A DNA stretch of 64,000 bases from Thermaurantimonas sp046295455 (GTDB lineage Bacteria > Bacteroidota > Bacteroidia > Flavobacteriales > Schleiferiaceae), in NCBI GenBank assembly GCA_046295455.1, contig JBKBNI010000001.1, positions 297,305 through 361,304 of the forward strand, given 5' to 3'. Positions 52,178 to 61,335 of the stretch are shown here, in pieces; the stretch's first letter is position 1; each line of letters starts with the position of its first letter. The notes below the pieces were generated by a model, which ran no database searches, had not been told where the DNA came from, and saw only the letters and a program-made list of their open reading frames with translations. The position numbers and the translations under genes are program-made.

Positions 52178-54051
52178 GACATTCCCCTTTTTCGTCTTCT
52201 GTAAGCAATATGTACCAAAAAAGCTATACCCAGAAACATAAAGGATAAAAGAGCTCTGGAGAGATTTGCATAAAAACGCTTTTCGTTCAGAACTTTAAAC
52301 TCTTCGATGGATTGAACTTTGCGCAGTTTTTCCCGAATGTCACTATTTGTGATTTTTGAGATCAAAGAGTTGTTGTCAAGCTTCCATTTTTCACCTTTAA
52401 AAAGTCCAGCAAAATTGCTTTTCCAATCCTGAAAATCTGTAAGGCTATAGTGCAAAGGATCTATTGAAAACTCTGATTCCATCACTTTTTCAAAAGATAC
52501 ATCACTTTTAAAAGTTTTTGAAAAATTTTCTGCATCGGATATCATGATCCATTTCTTTTGATGAGGATATAATTTAAACCCTTTTTCTTCCAGGAATGAG
52601 ATCAGTTTTTCAGATATAATTGCATTTGATTTTGATGCAACGAAGCGTTTCTCTACAGGAGGTGATATAAAGGACCCTATAAACACAAAGAGCAGCAATA
52701 CGGGCGTCACATATTTAATGATGTATTTATACAAAACGGGTAGCTTGATATCCGAACCTTCTGTAATCTCTGACCACCCTTTATCAATACCAAAAATCCA
52801 TGCAAACAGTATGATCTCGATAAGTGCAAAAATGACAAGAGAAACAGTGCCTCCCCAATAGTCATATTCATCAAAAACCCCTTGATGAAAAAAAATGACA
52901 GTGGGCAAACCGAAGGCAAGGATAATCAATCCAAATGACAGCGCTCCTTTCTCACGGGTCCAGCGAAACTCATCTTGCATAAAGCCAACCCATGGAGTGC
53001 CCATAGCCAAAGAGGAGGTAATACCCGCAAAAAAAAGCAATCCAAACCAAAACACTCCCGCCAATGTTCCAAGAATTGAACCCCACTTATCAAATAAATA
53101 GGGCATCGTTTGAAAGGCCATTCCAAAGCCCGCGTTCTCGCGTACCCAATCGATGCCCAGGTAACCAGCGGCAATAGGTATCACGATCAAGCTACCTAAC
53201 ACTACCTCTACAAACTCATTGGTAAAACCAGCCGAAGTAGCATTAAGGGCTATGTCCTCTTTAGGCCGCACATAGCTCGCATAGCATTGAATAGTACCCA
53301 TGCCTACTGACAACGTAAAAAAAATCTGTCCGGCAGCAGCCAGCCATACTTTCGGATTTAACAAGCTATCGTATTGTGGTGTCCATAAGAAGTTAATTCC
53401 ATCCCAGGAATTGGCATCGGGATGCTCTATAGTGGCGCCGGATGTGCCTAGAGTAAGGCCCTGAAACGCCAGAAATGCCCCAAAAGCGAGTAGGAGCGGC
53501 ACACCTACGACGGCTACCTTTTCAATGCCGGCAAGACCACGCGACAGAATCCATGTATTAAGTGCCAGACACAATACATAAAAAACAATGGCTTCATAAG
53601 GAATGCCAAGAGTCGTCTTATCTATCTCCGTATAATCTACAAAAAACTGAGCCACCTCTGCCTGAGACATTTCGCGAAAGGTCCCAATGACAGAGTGAAA
53701 TACGTAGGATAAGGTCCAACTTTCAATATAGCAATAATAACTCGCCACGGCAATATTGGTAAAAATCCCAAACACGCCGATGTATTTCCAAATGCGTCTT
53801 CTGTCCATTGCATCGAGGATGAAAGGAGTAGAATGTATGCCCATCTTACCCCCAAAGCGTCCTACCGACCACTCCACCCAAAGCAGTGGAATGCCCATTA
53901 ATAGAAAGCATGCCAGGTAAGGTATGACGAATGCGCCCCCTCCATTTTGAACGGCCTGAACCGGAAAGCGAAGAAAATTTCCAAGACCTACTGCATTCCC
54001 AGCCATCGCCAGGATCAATCCCAATCGTGTTCCCCACGATTCCACTTTCAT
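52174..54051 (-). CDS. Sodium-dependent NSS-family symporter with an unusual periplasmic insert
   Basis: 625 residues. The NSS signature GNAVGLGNFLRFP (18-30; unwound helix 1 that binds Na+ and substrate) opens a 12-helix LeuT-type transporter. Substrate is probably an amino acid or similar amine. About 125 residues (roughly 470-595) between the last two helices form a charged, soluble segment that LeuT-like proteins do not have, probably facing the periplasm. The last helix is at about 597-618. A 34-aa MetS-like partner follows with ATGA overlap. Confidence 0.9.
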   Translation of the reverse strand: MKVESWGTRLGLILAMAGNAVGLGNFLRFPVQAVQNGGGAFVIPYLACFLLMGIPLLWVEWSVGRFGGKMGIHSTPFILDAMDRRRIWKYIGVFGIFTNIAVASYYCYIESWTLSYVFHSVIGTFREMSQAEVAQFFVDYTEIDKTTLGIPYEAIVFYVLCLALNTWILSRGLAGIEKVAVVGVPLLLAFGAFLAFQGLTLGTSGATIEHPDANSWDGINFLWTPQYDSLLNPKVWLAAAGQIFFTLSVGMGTIQCYASYVRPKEDIALNATSAGFTNEFVEVVLGSLIVIPIAAGYLGIDWVRENAGFGMAFQTMPYLFDKWGSILGTLAGVFWFGLLFFAGITSSLAMGTPWVGFMQDEFRWTREKGALSFGLIILAFGLPTVIFFHQGVFDEYDYWGGTVSLVIFALIEIILFAWIFGIDKGWSEITEGSDIKLPVLYKYIIKYVTPVLLLFVFIGSFISPPVEKRFVASKSNAIISEKLISFLEEKGFKLYPHQKKWIMISDAENFSKTFKSDVSFEKVMESEFSIDPLHYSLTDFQDWKSNFAGLFKGEKWKLDNNSLISKITNSDIREKLRKVQSIEEFKVLNEKRFYANLSRALLSFMFLGIAFLVHIAYRRRKRGMS

Positions 54052-54118
54052 TTCACGATGAATTGTTAATTACACCTCGTGCAAATAAAACCAGTAATAC
54101 TGGAAGAAAAAATAATTT

Positions 54119-55021
54119 TTATGCTTTTTTTAAGCAGCTGTCCACAATGGCCAGTCCCTCCTTGAAAGAATGTGGTTCGAACCCAAGTTCCCGACGCGCC
54201 TTGTCAATGATGAAGCCTGTACGAGGCGGACGATTAGCCGGCTGGCCCAGAGTTATCGAGTCCACCGGCGTGACTATAGATGCATCAAGATCCCAAAACT
54301 CAGCTACTGCATATACTATGTCCACAATGCTCATGTAATCTTTCCCCGAAATATGAAAAATACCCTGTGCCTGTTTCTCGATGGCTAGCACACAGGCTTT
54401 TGCAAGGTCTTCGGCCAGTGTAGGAGTGCGAAATTGGTCATTTACCACTCTTATGGGCTGACCTTTTTCTAAAGCGCCCTTTGCCCACAGGACAATATTT
54501 GATCGGGACAGGCCCGGAGCAAATCCGTAGACCAAAATGGTACGCAGTATTGAAGCTCGTATTTCTGATTGTTGTATGATTTTTTCTGAAGCAAGTTTTG
54601 ATTGTCCGTAAATGCTCAATGGATTGGGTTTGGCATCTTCCGAAAGCATTCCGTTTGTGCCGTCGAAAATGAAGTCTGTACTGATGTGGACGAGATAAAT
54701 GTCATACTGCCGGCAGGCTTCTGACAGATATTTAACCGCAGCTACATTCAATGACCAACACCCTTCCGGATCTTTTTCACAGGCATCTACATTGGTCATA
54801 GCAGCCGTGTTGATGATGGCATCCGGCCTGTGCATAGCTATGGCACGGAATATGTCTTCCCGGCTTGTAATATCCATGCTTTCATATATGTAACCTCCAG
54901 GTTCTGGATATCGGTCGATTCCCTTAGAGGTATTGATAAGAGTATACGTGGGGTGGTGCTTCAGTAGGTCCGTGATTTTATTACCTAGTAGTCCATTGCT
55001 GCCTGTGACAAGAATTTTCAT
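54119..55021 (-). CDS. dTDP-4-dehydrorhamnose reductase-like (RmlD) SDR
   Basis: 300 residues: Rossmann motif TGSNGLLG (6-13), the catalytic YGQSK (YxxxK), STDFIFDG and a C-terminal substrate domain. It resembles RmlD, which reduces dTDP-4-keto-rhamnose to dTDP-L-rhamnose, but no rmlABC genes are near, so related sugar-nucleotide reductases or methionine-adenosyltransferase beta-like proteins are possible. It starts 8 bases after the PspC gene and is probably co-transcribed. Confidence 0.85.
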   Translation of the reverse strand: MKILVTGSNGLLGNKITDLLKHHPTYTLINTSKGIDRYPEPGGYIYESMDITSREDIFRAIAMHRPDAIINTAAMTNVDACEKDPEGCWSLNVAAVKYLSEACRQYDIYLVHISTDFIFDGTNGMLSEDAKPNPLSIYGQSKLASEKIIQQSEIRASILRTILVYGFAPGLSRSNIVLWAKGALEKGQPIRVVNDQFRTPTLAEDLAKACVLAIEKQAQGIFHISGKDYMSIVDIVYAVAEFWDLDASIVTPVDSITLGQPANRPPRTGFIIDKARRELGFEPHSFKEGLAIVDSCLKKA

Positions 55022-55029
55022 AAGTTAAT

Positions 55030-55194
55030 TTATTCATATTTAGGTTTTACAAGAGCCAGGATGAGGTATGCAAGAATTGCCGTACCAAATGATAAGAGTG
55101 TGCCGATGATAAAAGCTATTCGAACGCCCCGGATGTCCAGATCAAACCGGCGCGCAAGCCAACTGCAAACTCCGAGAAGTACAGTGTCATTCAT
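55030..55194 (-). CDS. PspC-domain membrane protein, 54 aa
   Basis: 54 residues from the ATG at 55192-55194; the longer frame from TTG at 55227 starts within the -7 promoter box and is excluded. The sequence LLGVCSWLARRFDLDIRGVRIAF matches the PspC core, followed by one transmembrane helix (about 29-48). PspC is linked to phage-shock and envelope-stress responses. It precedes the RmlD-like gene by 8 bases. This is the short stand-alone form of PspC. Confidence 0.85.
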   Translation of the reverse strand: MNDTVLLGVCSWLARRFDLDIRGVRIAFIIGTLLSFGTAILAYLILALVKPKYE

Positions 55195-55224
55195 GATTTG
55201 GTTGATCAATGGGTTTATTAGTCT

Positions 55225-55232
55225 CAAATGTA
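55225..55232 (-). promoter_or_regulatory. -7 promoter box (TACATTTG) of the PspC/RmlD operon
   Basis: Reverse-strand TACATTTG matches TAnnTTTG, 30 bases before the ATG at 55194. A TTG lies 16 bases upstream of it, close to the usual 17-23. Confidence 0.5.
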
Positions 55233-55672
55233 CTCAATTGCCATACACCAAAATACACTGAAGACGCCCATAAGCTAATCTGCGATGAAAAATCATCCTT
55301 GAAAGAATAAATGTCAAACGGGAGGACATTGGGCCTGTTACCTGCGGGTTATACATGTCTTCCCAGGTAGCTCATGATTGTTTCGTTCGATCTGACGGTA
55401 TTATTTTTTATACAAAGCTAAAATTTAAGGAGAGCACGCAGAACACAGCACTATTCTGGCATGTAAGATGGTTGCCAACACATGACATTCTTCTAATGAT
55501 AATTTTCAAAAAATATCGGCACAGAACGGACCGCTTTATCAATTCACTTCTGGTGCAAGTACATCTGACAACTATTATATAAGACTTTATTTTGATTTTG
55601 GCTGGTAATGGTTTTCCCGATCAACATTATGGTGAGGTCTTCAACAAGTGAATACCCATTGGCATAATTTTT
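55233..55672. other. Intergenic stretch, no gene supported
   Basis: About 440 bases between the PspC promoter and the stop of the potassium channel gene. The best ORF here, a 75-codon plus-strand frame at 55355-55582, has no leader, no domain and no promoter, and I do not accept it. No RNA gene or repeat is visible. It could hold the 3' end signals of the channel transcript. Confidence 0.4.
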
Positions 55673-56512
55673 TCACAAAGTATGTTTTTTATCAGGCAAT
55701 TCCTTGCCGCAATGTGGGCAGGTGTGATTTGATCTTTCAGAGAGCTCTTGACTTTCGGCAATTTTTTGCAGTTCGGAACTAAATCCACCGGCCAAAATAC
55801 CGGCCGGTAAAGCGAAAAGTCCTATTCCCATCAGCGCTATAATTCCTCCTAAAAATTTGCCAATCGGCGTTACAGGGTGCATATCTCCATAGCCCACCGT
55901 CGTTAGTGTAATGATGCCCCACCACATCGTCTCAGGAATGGATCGAAATACGTCCGGCTGTGCTTTGTTTTCGACATAATACATTGTAAATGAAACAAAT
56001 ATTAGCATAATGATGATGAAGAAAAGAGCAAAAAACAACTCCTGAAACTTGGCCCGGAATACCCTGCCAAGCAGTTGAAGTGCCGTGAAATACCTGAACA
56101 ACTTAAAAAGCCTGAATAAACGGAATACCATCAAAAAGTAATAGTTAAGACCGAAAATGTAGTTTAAATAAAAAGGCATAATGGCCAACAAATCAATCAT
56201 GCCATAGAAACTCGTGATGAATCGCAGTCTCGCATTTCGGGTACCTGCATACGTTTCAGTGACAGGCGCTATCCAGATGCGAAGAATGTATTCAAGGGAA
56301 AAAACAACCACCGTGAATACCTCAAAAAAGAAAAAATTCTCCTTGTAAAAAAAAGGAATATCAGGCACAGTGTCGATCACCAAAGCTGTGATATTGAGCA
56401 GGATAATGATAGTAATAAACACATCGACCGCTTTGGCCAGACCTGACTCCGCTGTACCAGGCTCCAGCAGATGGGCGAAATATCGCTGAATTTTCTTATA
56501 CTTTTTATACAT
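55673..56512 (-). CDS. Voltage-gated potassium channel with C-terminal CxxC tail
   Basis: 279 residues: S1-S4 (about 25-150, including the basic S4 MVFRLFRLFKLFRYFT), S5, pore loop with the K+ filter TTVGYGD (about 208-214) and S6, i.e. a six-helix Kv subunit (tetramer). After S6 a short cytoplasmic tail ends in CPHCGKELPDKK, a zinc-ribbon-like half motif of unknown use. A TATTTTTG promoter box and AAGGAG, a clear Shine-Dalgarno not common in this phylum, lie upstream. Convergent region downstream is empty. Confidence 0.93.
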   Translation of the reverse strand: MYKKYKKIQRYFAHLLEPGTAESGLAKAVDVFITIIILLNITALVIDTVPDIPFFYKENFFFFEVFTVVVFSLEYILRIWIAPVTETYAGTRNARLRFITSFYGMIDLLAIMPFYLNYIFGLNYYFLMVFRLFRLFKLFRYFTALQLLGRVFRAKFQELFFALFFIIIMLIFVSFTMYYVENKAQPDVFRSIPETMWWGIITLTTVGYGDMHPVTPIGKFLGGIIALMGIGLFALPAGILAGGFSSELQKIAESQELSERSNHTCPHCGKELPDKKHTL

Positions 56513-56531
56513 GATTACTCCTTTTCACTTC

Positions 56532-56539
56532 CAAAAATA
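56532..56539 (-). promoter_or_regulatory. -7 promoter box (TATTTTTG) of the potassium channel gene
   Basis: Reverse-strand TATTTTTG matches TAnnTTTG, 20 bases before the start; an AAGGAG ribosome-binding sequence lies between it and the ATG. Confidence 0.45.
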
Positions 56540-56615
56540 TCATTATTCACACATAAACCCATGTGACTTGGCCGTATATGCGTTATTTGTACTTATCAAT
56601 TAAAATCGTTTTCTA

Positions 56616-59405
56616 ATGAAAGTGTTGCGATTACCATTATTGATCGTTCTATTTTGCCATCTACTTTTCTATTACACTACACAGGGCCAATCTGCTGGAC
56701 GGTTTAGCATGGAAGACATTGCGGCTTTTCGGCATATTTCGGATGAAATTGTCAGTAAAAACAGCCGTCTTATGGCCTGGAAAACAGCACCGGTAGAAGG
56801 AGATGGCACCATTACCCTGCTTAACAGCGACACTCAAGATACCGTTACATTACAAAGGGCTGACAAAATATACTTCAACGAAACCGGCACCTATGCATTG
56901 GCCCTTGTAAAACCACCCTTTCAGGACATCAGAAATGCCAAACTCGCTAAAAAGGCCAAAGACAAATGGCCAAAAGATATATTGATTCGAGTATCTTCGG
57001 CCTTCGAGATCGATACTATTGGCGAAATTGAGAAACTCTATTTACCTGATAAAACAATAGAATATGCTTATTTCACCACACCCAAACGCCCGGAACCTGC
57101 CAAAGACACTACCTCAACTGACAGTACATCCGCACAGCCCAAAAAACCAAAAGAACCCAAGGAAAAGCCCCTTTATTGCCTGCACCTGACGACCGGGGAC
57201 ACCACCTTTGTGGGCTATGCAGCTGATATAGCCGAATCTGCCGACGGCCTGCGACTGCTCTACACTCAGAAAAATCCTGAAACCGGCTCGGACCGAAAAT
57301 CACTATATCTATACACTGCTCCCATTAAAGCATCACAGCTGCTGGACTCTGCCGCATTTGACTACAAAAAACTCCTGCTCTCTGACAAAGGCAGCTACCT
57401 CTCATGGTTAAGTATATCCGACAGTGTAGCAGACCCAGCCATATGGCAATGGACGTTGATGGAACTGAGAAAAAATGCATATCGAAAAATCTTTTCAGAC
57501 ACACTTCTCAACGGAAAGTATTTTAACTCCTACGGCCGCTGGACATTTTCTGAATCAGAAAGCCGCCTGTTTCTGACCCTTTATACCGACCGACCTCTAT
57601 ATGAAAAACCCGATACCACCAAAACCGAAGACGAAAAGCCTGAATTTGACCTCTATACCCACACCGATTACTACCTGATGACCTGGCAACTGGCCAATAC
57701 CGATCAACTGAAAGCCGCCGGCATCACTGTACTCTACGATCTGAGGCGTAACAAACCTATTTATCTGACACAGACACCCGAAGAGATGGCCTACTACCGT
57801 GCCGATATGGACCAGCCATGGATACTTACAGCCCGCAACGCTGGTCTCGATGCCGGTCGCAACTGGGAATTTCCCAATGAGTTTACCTACTTCCTGGTGA
57901 ATGCTTCCACCGGCCAACGCGTAAATGTGGTGAGCAATCTGAGAGCTTTGGCCGAATTGTCGCCTTCGGCTAAATATATACTGTGGTTTGACCGCAATGA
58001 TCTTCGCTGGAAAGTATTTCGCATCCGCGACCAGCGTACCTATGCCATAGCTGCCGACATCTCCACCCAATGGCACGACCGCGAACACGATGTGCCATCG
58101 CCCCCACCATCCTATGGCAAAGCAGGCTTTACCGCAAGCGACAGCCGGGTGTGGCTGTTTGATCGCCACCATATTTACGCAGCCGACCCCGAAGGAAAGC
58201 AAAAGACCATACTGCTTACGACTTTCTCAGATACCAATCATTCCGTGCGCTACCAACCTGTGTATCGCCGTGAACACTACATAGGTGAAAATAGCCAAAA
58301 CGTATATCTCCTGCAGCGAAATCTGCATTCATTGGAAGAAACCCTGATATCGTTTAATACAACAAACAACCTTGTCAGCAATCGACGTAAGCTAAACAAA
58401 GCCCTCCACCGCCTGCAGGGGGGAGAATACGGTCAATGGCTTCTGCTGCGCGAAGAAAGCTACCTCAACTATCCGGAGATTCTAACCACAAGCACTGACC
58501 TTGCCCGTATAAAAAAGTGGACCAATGCCAGCAGTCAGTACGAAGGCAAAAGGCGCGGCAATGTCCAATCCTTCACGTATAGCGTACGTCTAAGCAACGA
58601 TTCGTTGGTACAATTGCGTGGTTTGGTATATATCGACGAAAATCAACGTGATAAAATCCCTGCTATCGTCTATTACTACGAGCGCAGCTCTGACAATCTG
58701 CACCGACACTACGCACCCCGTTTCAGCCGCAGCATCATTAATCCTATGATCTACGTATCACATGGATATGCTGTGATAATTCCCGATATCACATACAGTA
58801 CATCCAATCCGGGCCAGGACGGCCTGCGCTGTGTAAACGCTGCCGTGGAAGAAGCCCTTAGGCGATGGCCACAGATTGATAGCTCCCGCCTCGGTCTCAA
58901 TGGACAAAGCTGGGGCGGATATCAGACAGCCTACATCATCACACAAACTAACCGATTTAAGGCCGCCTTCGCCGGTGCGCCTGTGGCCAACATGACAAGT
59001 GCCTACGGCGGCATTCGCTGGGGAACCGGACACAGCCGCATCACTCAATACGAAGAAGGTCAGAGCCGCATCGGTGCCAGCCTGTGGGACGACCCCCAGG
59101 CATACATCCGAAACAGTCCGCTCTTCTATCTCCCGAAAGTGACCACTCCCCTGCTCATCATGCATAACGACCGCGATGGAGCTGTACCCTACTATCAGGG
59201 TATCGAACTATTTATGGGACTTAAGCGATTGAGTAAATCCGTATGGATGCTCATCTACAATAAGGAAGACCACAATCTCACACAGCTCAAAAACATGAAA
59301 GACCTGACCTTGAAAACGTTGGAATTTTACAACCACTTCCTGAATGGTGCACCTATGCCCACATGGATGAAAGACGGCATACCCGCTCATCGAAAAGGCC
59401 TGTAA
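56616..59405 (+). CDS. S9-family prolyl oligopeptidase/dipeptidyl-peptidase-like, secreted
   Basis: 929 residues. A leader (1-24) is followed by a long beta-rich, propeller-like N-terminal part (about 35-690), with a low-complexity charged linker around 165-185, and a C-terminal alpha/beta hydrolase domain (about 700-925). Catalytic Ser in NGQSWGGYQ (about 770), Asp in MHNDRDGAVPYYQ (about 850) and His in EDHNLT (about 887) complete the S9 triad. It probably cleaves oligopeptides in the periplasm. Stands alone; start ATG at 56616 has no strong promoter box. Confidence 0.9.
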   Translation: MKVLRLPLLIVLFCHLLFYYTTQGQSAGRFSMEDIAAFRHISDEIVSKNSRLMAWKTAPVEGDGTITLLNSDTQDTVTLQRADKIYFNETGTYALALVKPPFQDIRNAKLAKKAKDKWPKDILIRVSSAFEIDTIGEIEKLYLPDKTIEYAYFTTPKRPEPAKDTTSTDSTSAQPKKPKEPKEKPLYCLHLTTGDTTFVGYAADIAESADGLRLLYTQKNPETGSDRKSLYLYTAPIKASQLLDSAAFDYKKLLLSDKGSYLSWLSISDSVADPAIWQWTLMELRKNAYRKIFSDTLLNGKYFNSYGRWTFSESESRLFLTLYTDRPLYEKPDTTKTEDEKPEFDLYTHTDYYLMTWQLANTDQLKAAGITVLYDLRRNKPIYLTQTPEEMAYYRADMDQPWILTARNAGLDAGRNWEFPNEFTYFLVNASTGQRVNVVSNLRALAELSPSAKYILWFDRNDLRWKVFRIRDQRTYAIAADISTQWHDREHDVPSPPPSYGKAGFTASDSRVWLFDRHHIYAADPEGKQKTILLTTFSDTNHSVRYQPVYRREHYIGENSQNVYLLQRNLHSLEETLISFNTTNNLVSNRRKLNKALHRLQGGEYGQWLLLREESYLNYPEILTTSTDLARIKKWTNASSQYEGKRRGNVQSFTYSVRLSNDSLVQLRGLVYIDENQRDKIPAIVYYYERSSDNLHRHYAPRFSRSIINPMIYVSHGYAVIIPDITYSTSNPGQDGLRCVNAAVEEALRRWPQIDSSRLGLNGQSWGGYQTAYIITQTNRFKAAFAGAPVANMTSAYGGIRWGTGHSRITQYEEGQSRIGASLWDDPQAYIRNSPLFYLPKVTTPLLIMHNDRDGAVPYYQGIELFMGLKRLSKSVWMLIYNKEDHNLTQLKNMKDLTLKTLEFYNHFLNGAPMPTWMKDGIPAHRKGL

Positions 59406-59609
59406 GGCTTTGTCCTTCAGTTCGTCGTGTGGTAAGTCAAGTAATGATAAAGAAGAAGATTTTTCCTTCTTCGGTTAAAAAATTCCTTCCCCAAGGAACA
59501 GCTAAAAACCTGAATAACAATAAATCTGAGAAAAATCTATGTCCTGAAAATTTACGACAGGAACTAAATAACCTTTGTCCAACTACCTTAAAATTTCACC
59601 CACTCAACC

Positions 59610-61277
59610 TCACCGGTACAGCCGTATCTCCCCCCGGCGGATGGGCATGGGATTGCCGTGGCGGTCAGTGTGGCGGATTACATACAAGTAAACCCCGTCG
59701 GGCACCGGACGACCCCGGTGTGTGCCATCCCAGCACTGGCTCACGTCGTCGCTCTGGTACACCAATTCTCCCCAGCGGCTGAAGATCTGTATCTGATAGC
59801 TGCTCAGATTGTCGCCCACTATCTGAAAGCAGTCATTACGCCCGTCGCCGTTGGGTGTGAAAGCATTCGGTATGTACAGGGTGGTGAAGGCCTGCTCCTT
59901 GTCCCAGCAGAAACGGGTATATAGCGTAAAGGTATCGGTGTGGGCAAAGCACTCGTTGTACGTATAGGCCGTGTAGGTGCCCGGCTCGCGCACTGTGATG
60001 GCATAGGCCGTATCGCCTGTGCTCCACACCGTGGTGATGCCCGGCATGCCGGCGGGTACTTGTACGGCCAACTGTGCTGACAGACCCTCGCAGATGGTAT
60101 CGGGGTGCGGCAGGGCCGTGGTGGTGAAGTCGCTGATGTAGCTGACGGTGATGGTATCGCTCCAGGCCGAAAACTCCCCGTCGATGGTCACCCGCACCCA
60201 GTAGCTGCCCGGCTGGGTGACGGTGATGGTAGGGGTGGTATCGCCTGTGTTCCAGAGGTAGGAGCGGGTATCGTTTTCCAGGGCATAGAGGCTGTCCACC
60301 ACCGTGGGGGTGATGGTCAGCGACTCACCCTCACACAGGGTCGTATCCGGTGGCAGATGCACGCTGAAGACCGTATCGCTGCACCGGAAAAAATGCACAT
60401 CGTCGATGTAGAGCAATGCCGAATATCCGTAAGGAACTAATACATAATTTAAAGTATAGCATTTGCCGTAAGCTAAAATGGAAGTTGAGTCAATAACATG
60501 AGAAAATGCATTATCTAGTGGGTGTGAAAACCAACCTAAGTACAACATTGTGTATTCTCCATTGGTAATGGTGGTTTTAAAGGAAATCTTTTTCCATTCG
60601 TCTGATTGGTTTAAGGATGCAGAATCGTTGATGATAATAACATGTCCTAAATTCGGCAAATCTGCATTTGTGTAAATGACATTCGGGCCAAATGGTTGAT
60701 ATAAAGAATCGCTTTTGAGAAAAATTCCGAAATTCTTGTATCGAAACGGATTTCTGTGGTCTGAGCGTGCATAAAAAAAGCCGCAATATTCTCCATTTCT
60801 CACTGTATCCTTCAAATTCACACCAACTATTCTATATGGTGTAAGCCTATTTGTAGTAGGAAGACAAAATGGAATTTGACGCTCATAAGAAAGAGTGCTT
60901 ATCATCATTAGATATGTATCACCTGTCCTGGGTTGGGGAATTACAATATAATTTGGATAACCTGAAGAATATTGTATAAAATTTGGAAAAAAAGAATTGA
61001 CATCTGAAAAAGTACCATTCCTCAAAATTTCAGAATTTATAAAATTATAACTTGTGTTATAATAATTAACGTCAATATTTTTATACCAATTTAATACCCA
61101 TTTCCAATTTTCATTGTATGAATATCCTAGTCTTCCCCTTAAAAAAGGACAATTAAAACTCGAGGGACAGGTTCCATTTGTTAACTCAAAAGAATGATTG
61201 GGAATGAGATTCTGGGCAACGACAGCGTCGAATATCAGCAGGTATAAACTAATATTTTTTATGAAGGATTTCATCAT
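59610..61277 (-). CDS. Cell-surface protein with Ig-like repeats and type B T9SS C-terminus
   Basis: 555 residues. Signal peptide, then a beta-rich N-terminal domain (about 20-310), two Ig/PKD-like segments with GDTTPTITVTQPGSYWVRV and VWSTGDTAYAITVREPGTY, and a C-terminal domain IPNAFTPNGDGRNDCF ... FSRWGELVYQ ... PVPDGVYLYVIRHT that is the type B (CHU_C, gliding-motility-associated) T9SS signal. Start at ATG 61277 or 61274. Base composition changes within the gene: the 3' half (59610-60420) is GC-rich, the 5' half is AT-rich, which suggests a mosaic origin. Function unknown; likely surface adhesin. Confidence 0.82.
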   Translation of the reverse strand: MMKSFIKNISLYLLIFDAVVAQNLIPNHSFELTNGTCPSSFNCPFLRGRLGYSYNENWKWVLNWYKNIDVNYYNTSYNFINSEILRNGTFSDVNSFFPNFIQYSSGYPNYIVIPQPRTGDTYLMMISTLSYERQIPFCLPTTNRLTPYRIVGVNLKDTVRNGEYCGFFYARSDHRNPFRYKNFGIFLKSDSLYQPFGPNVIYTNADLPNLGHVIIINDSASLNQSDEWKKISFKTTITNGEYTMLYLGWFSHPLDNAFSHVIDSTSILAYGKCYTLNYVLVPYGYSALLYIDDVHFFRCSDTVFSVHLPPDTTLCEGESLTITPTVVDSLYALENDTRSYLWNTGDTTPTITVTQPGSYWVRVTIDGEFSAWSDTITVSYISDFTTTALPHPDTICEGLSAQLAVQVPAGMPGITTVWSTGDTAYAITVREPGTYTAYTYNECFAHTDTFTLYTRFCWDKEQAFTTLYIPNAFTPNGDGRNDCFQIVGDNLSSYQIQIFSRWGELVYQSDDVSQCWDGTHRGRPVPDGVYLYVIRHTDRHGNPMPIRRGEIRLYR

Positions 61278-61295
61278 AAAAGATTTTTTTTAACT

Positions 61296-61328
61296 AAGGA
61301 CTGAAACCATGGGAAAGTTTCAGTCCTT
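61296..61328. terminator. 12-bp perfect hairpin between two T9SS genes
   Basis: AAGGACTGAAAC (61296-61307) pairs with GTTTCAGTCCTT (61317-61328), loop CATGGGAAA. It lies after the stop of the upstream gene (61336, reverse strand). The following T-rich tail is weak on the reverse strand (CCTTAGTT), better on the plus strand; a terminator or an mRNA-stability hairpin. Confidence 0.6.
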
Positions 61329-61335
61329 TATTTTC

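Noticed and set aside
55355..55582. 75-codon plus-strand ORF in the empty region before the potassium channel gene.
   Set aside because: No domain, signal peptide, promoter box or neighbour coupling; length is expected by chance.
59363..59782. 139-codon ORF running from the 3' end of the S9 peptidase into the next gene's region.
   Set aside because: Out of frame with the S9 gene, low-complexity, no domain; overlaps a well-supported gene on the other strand.
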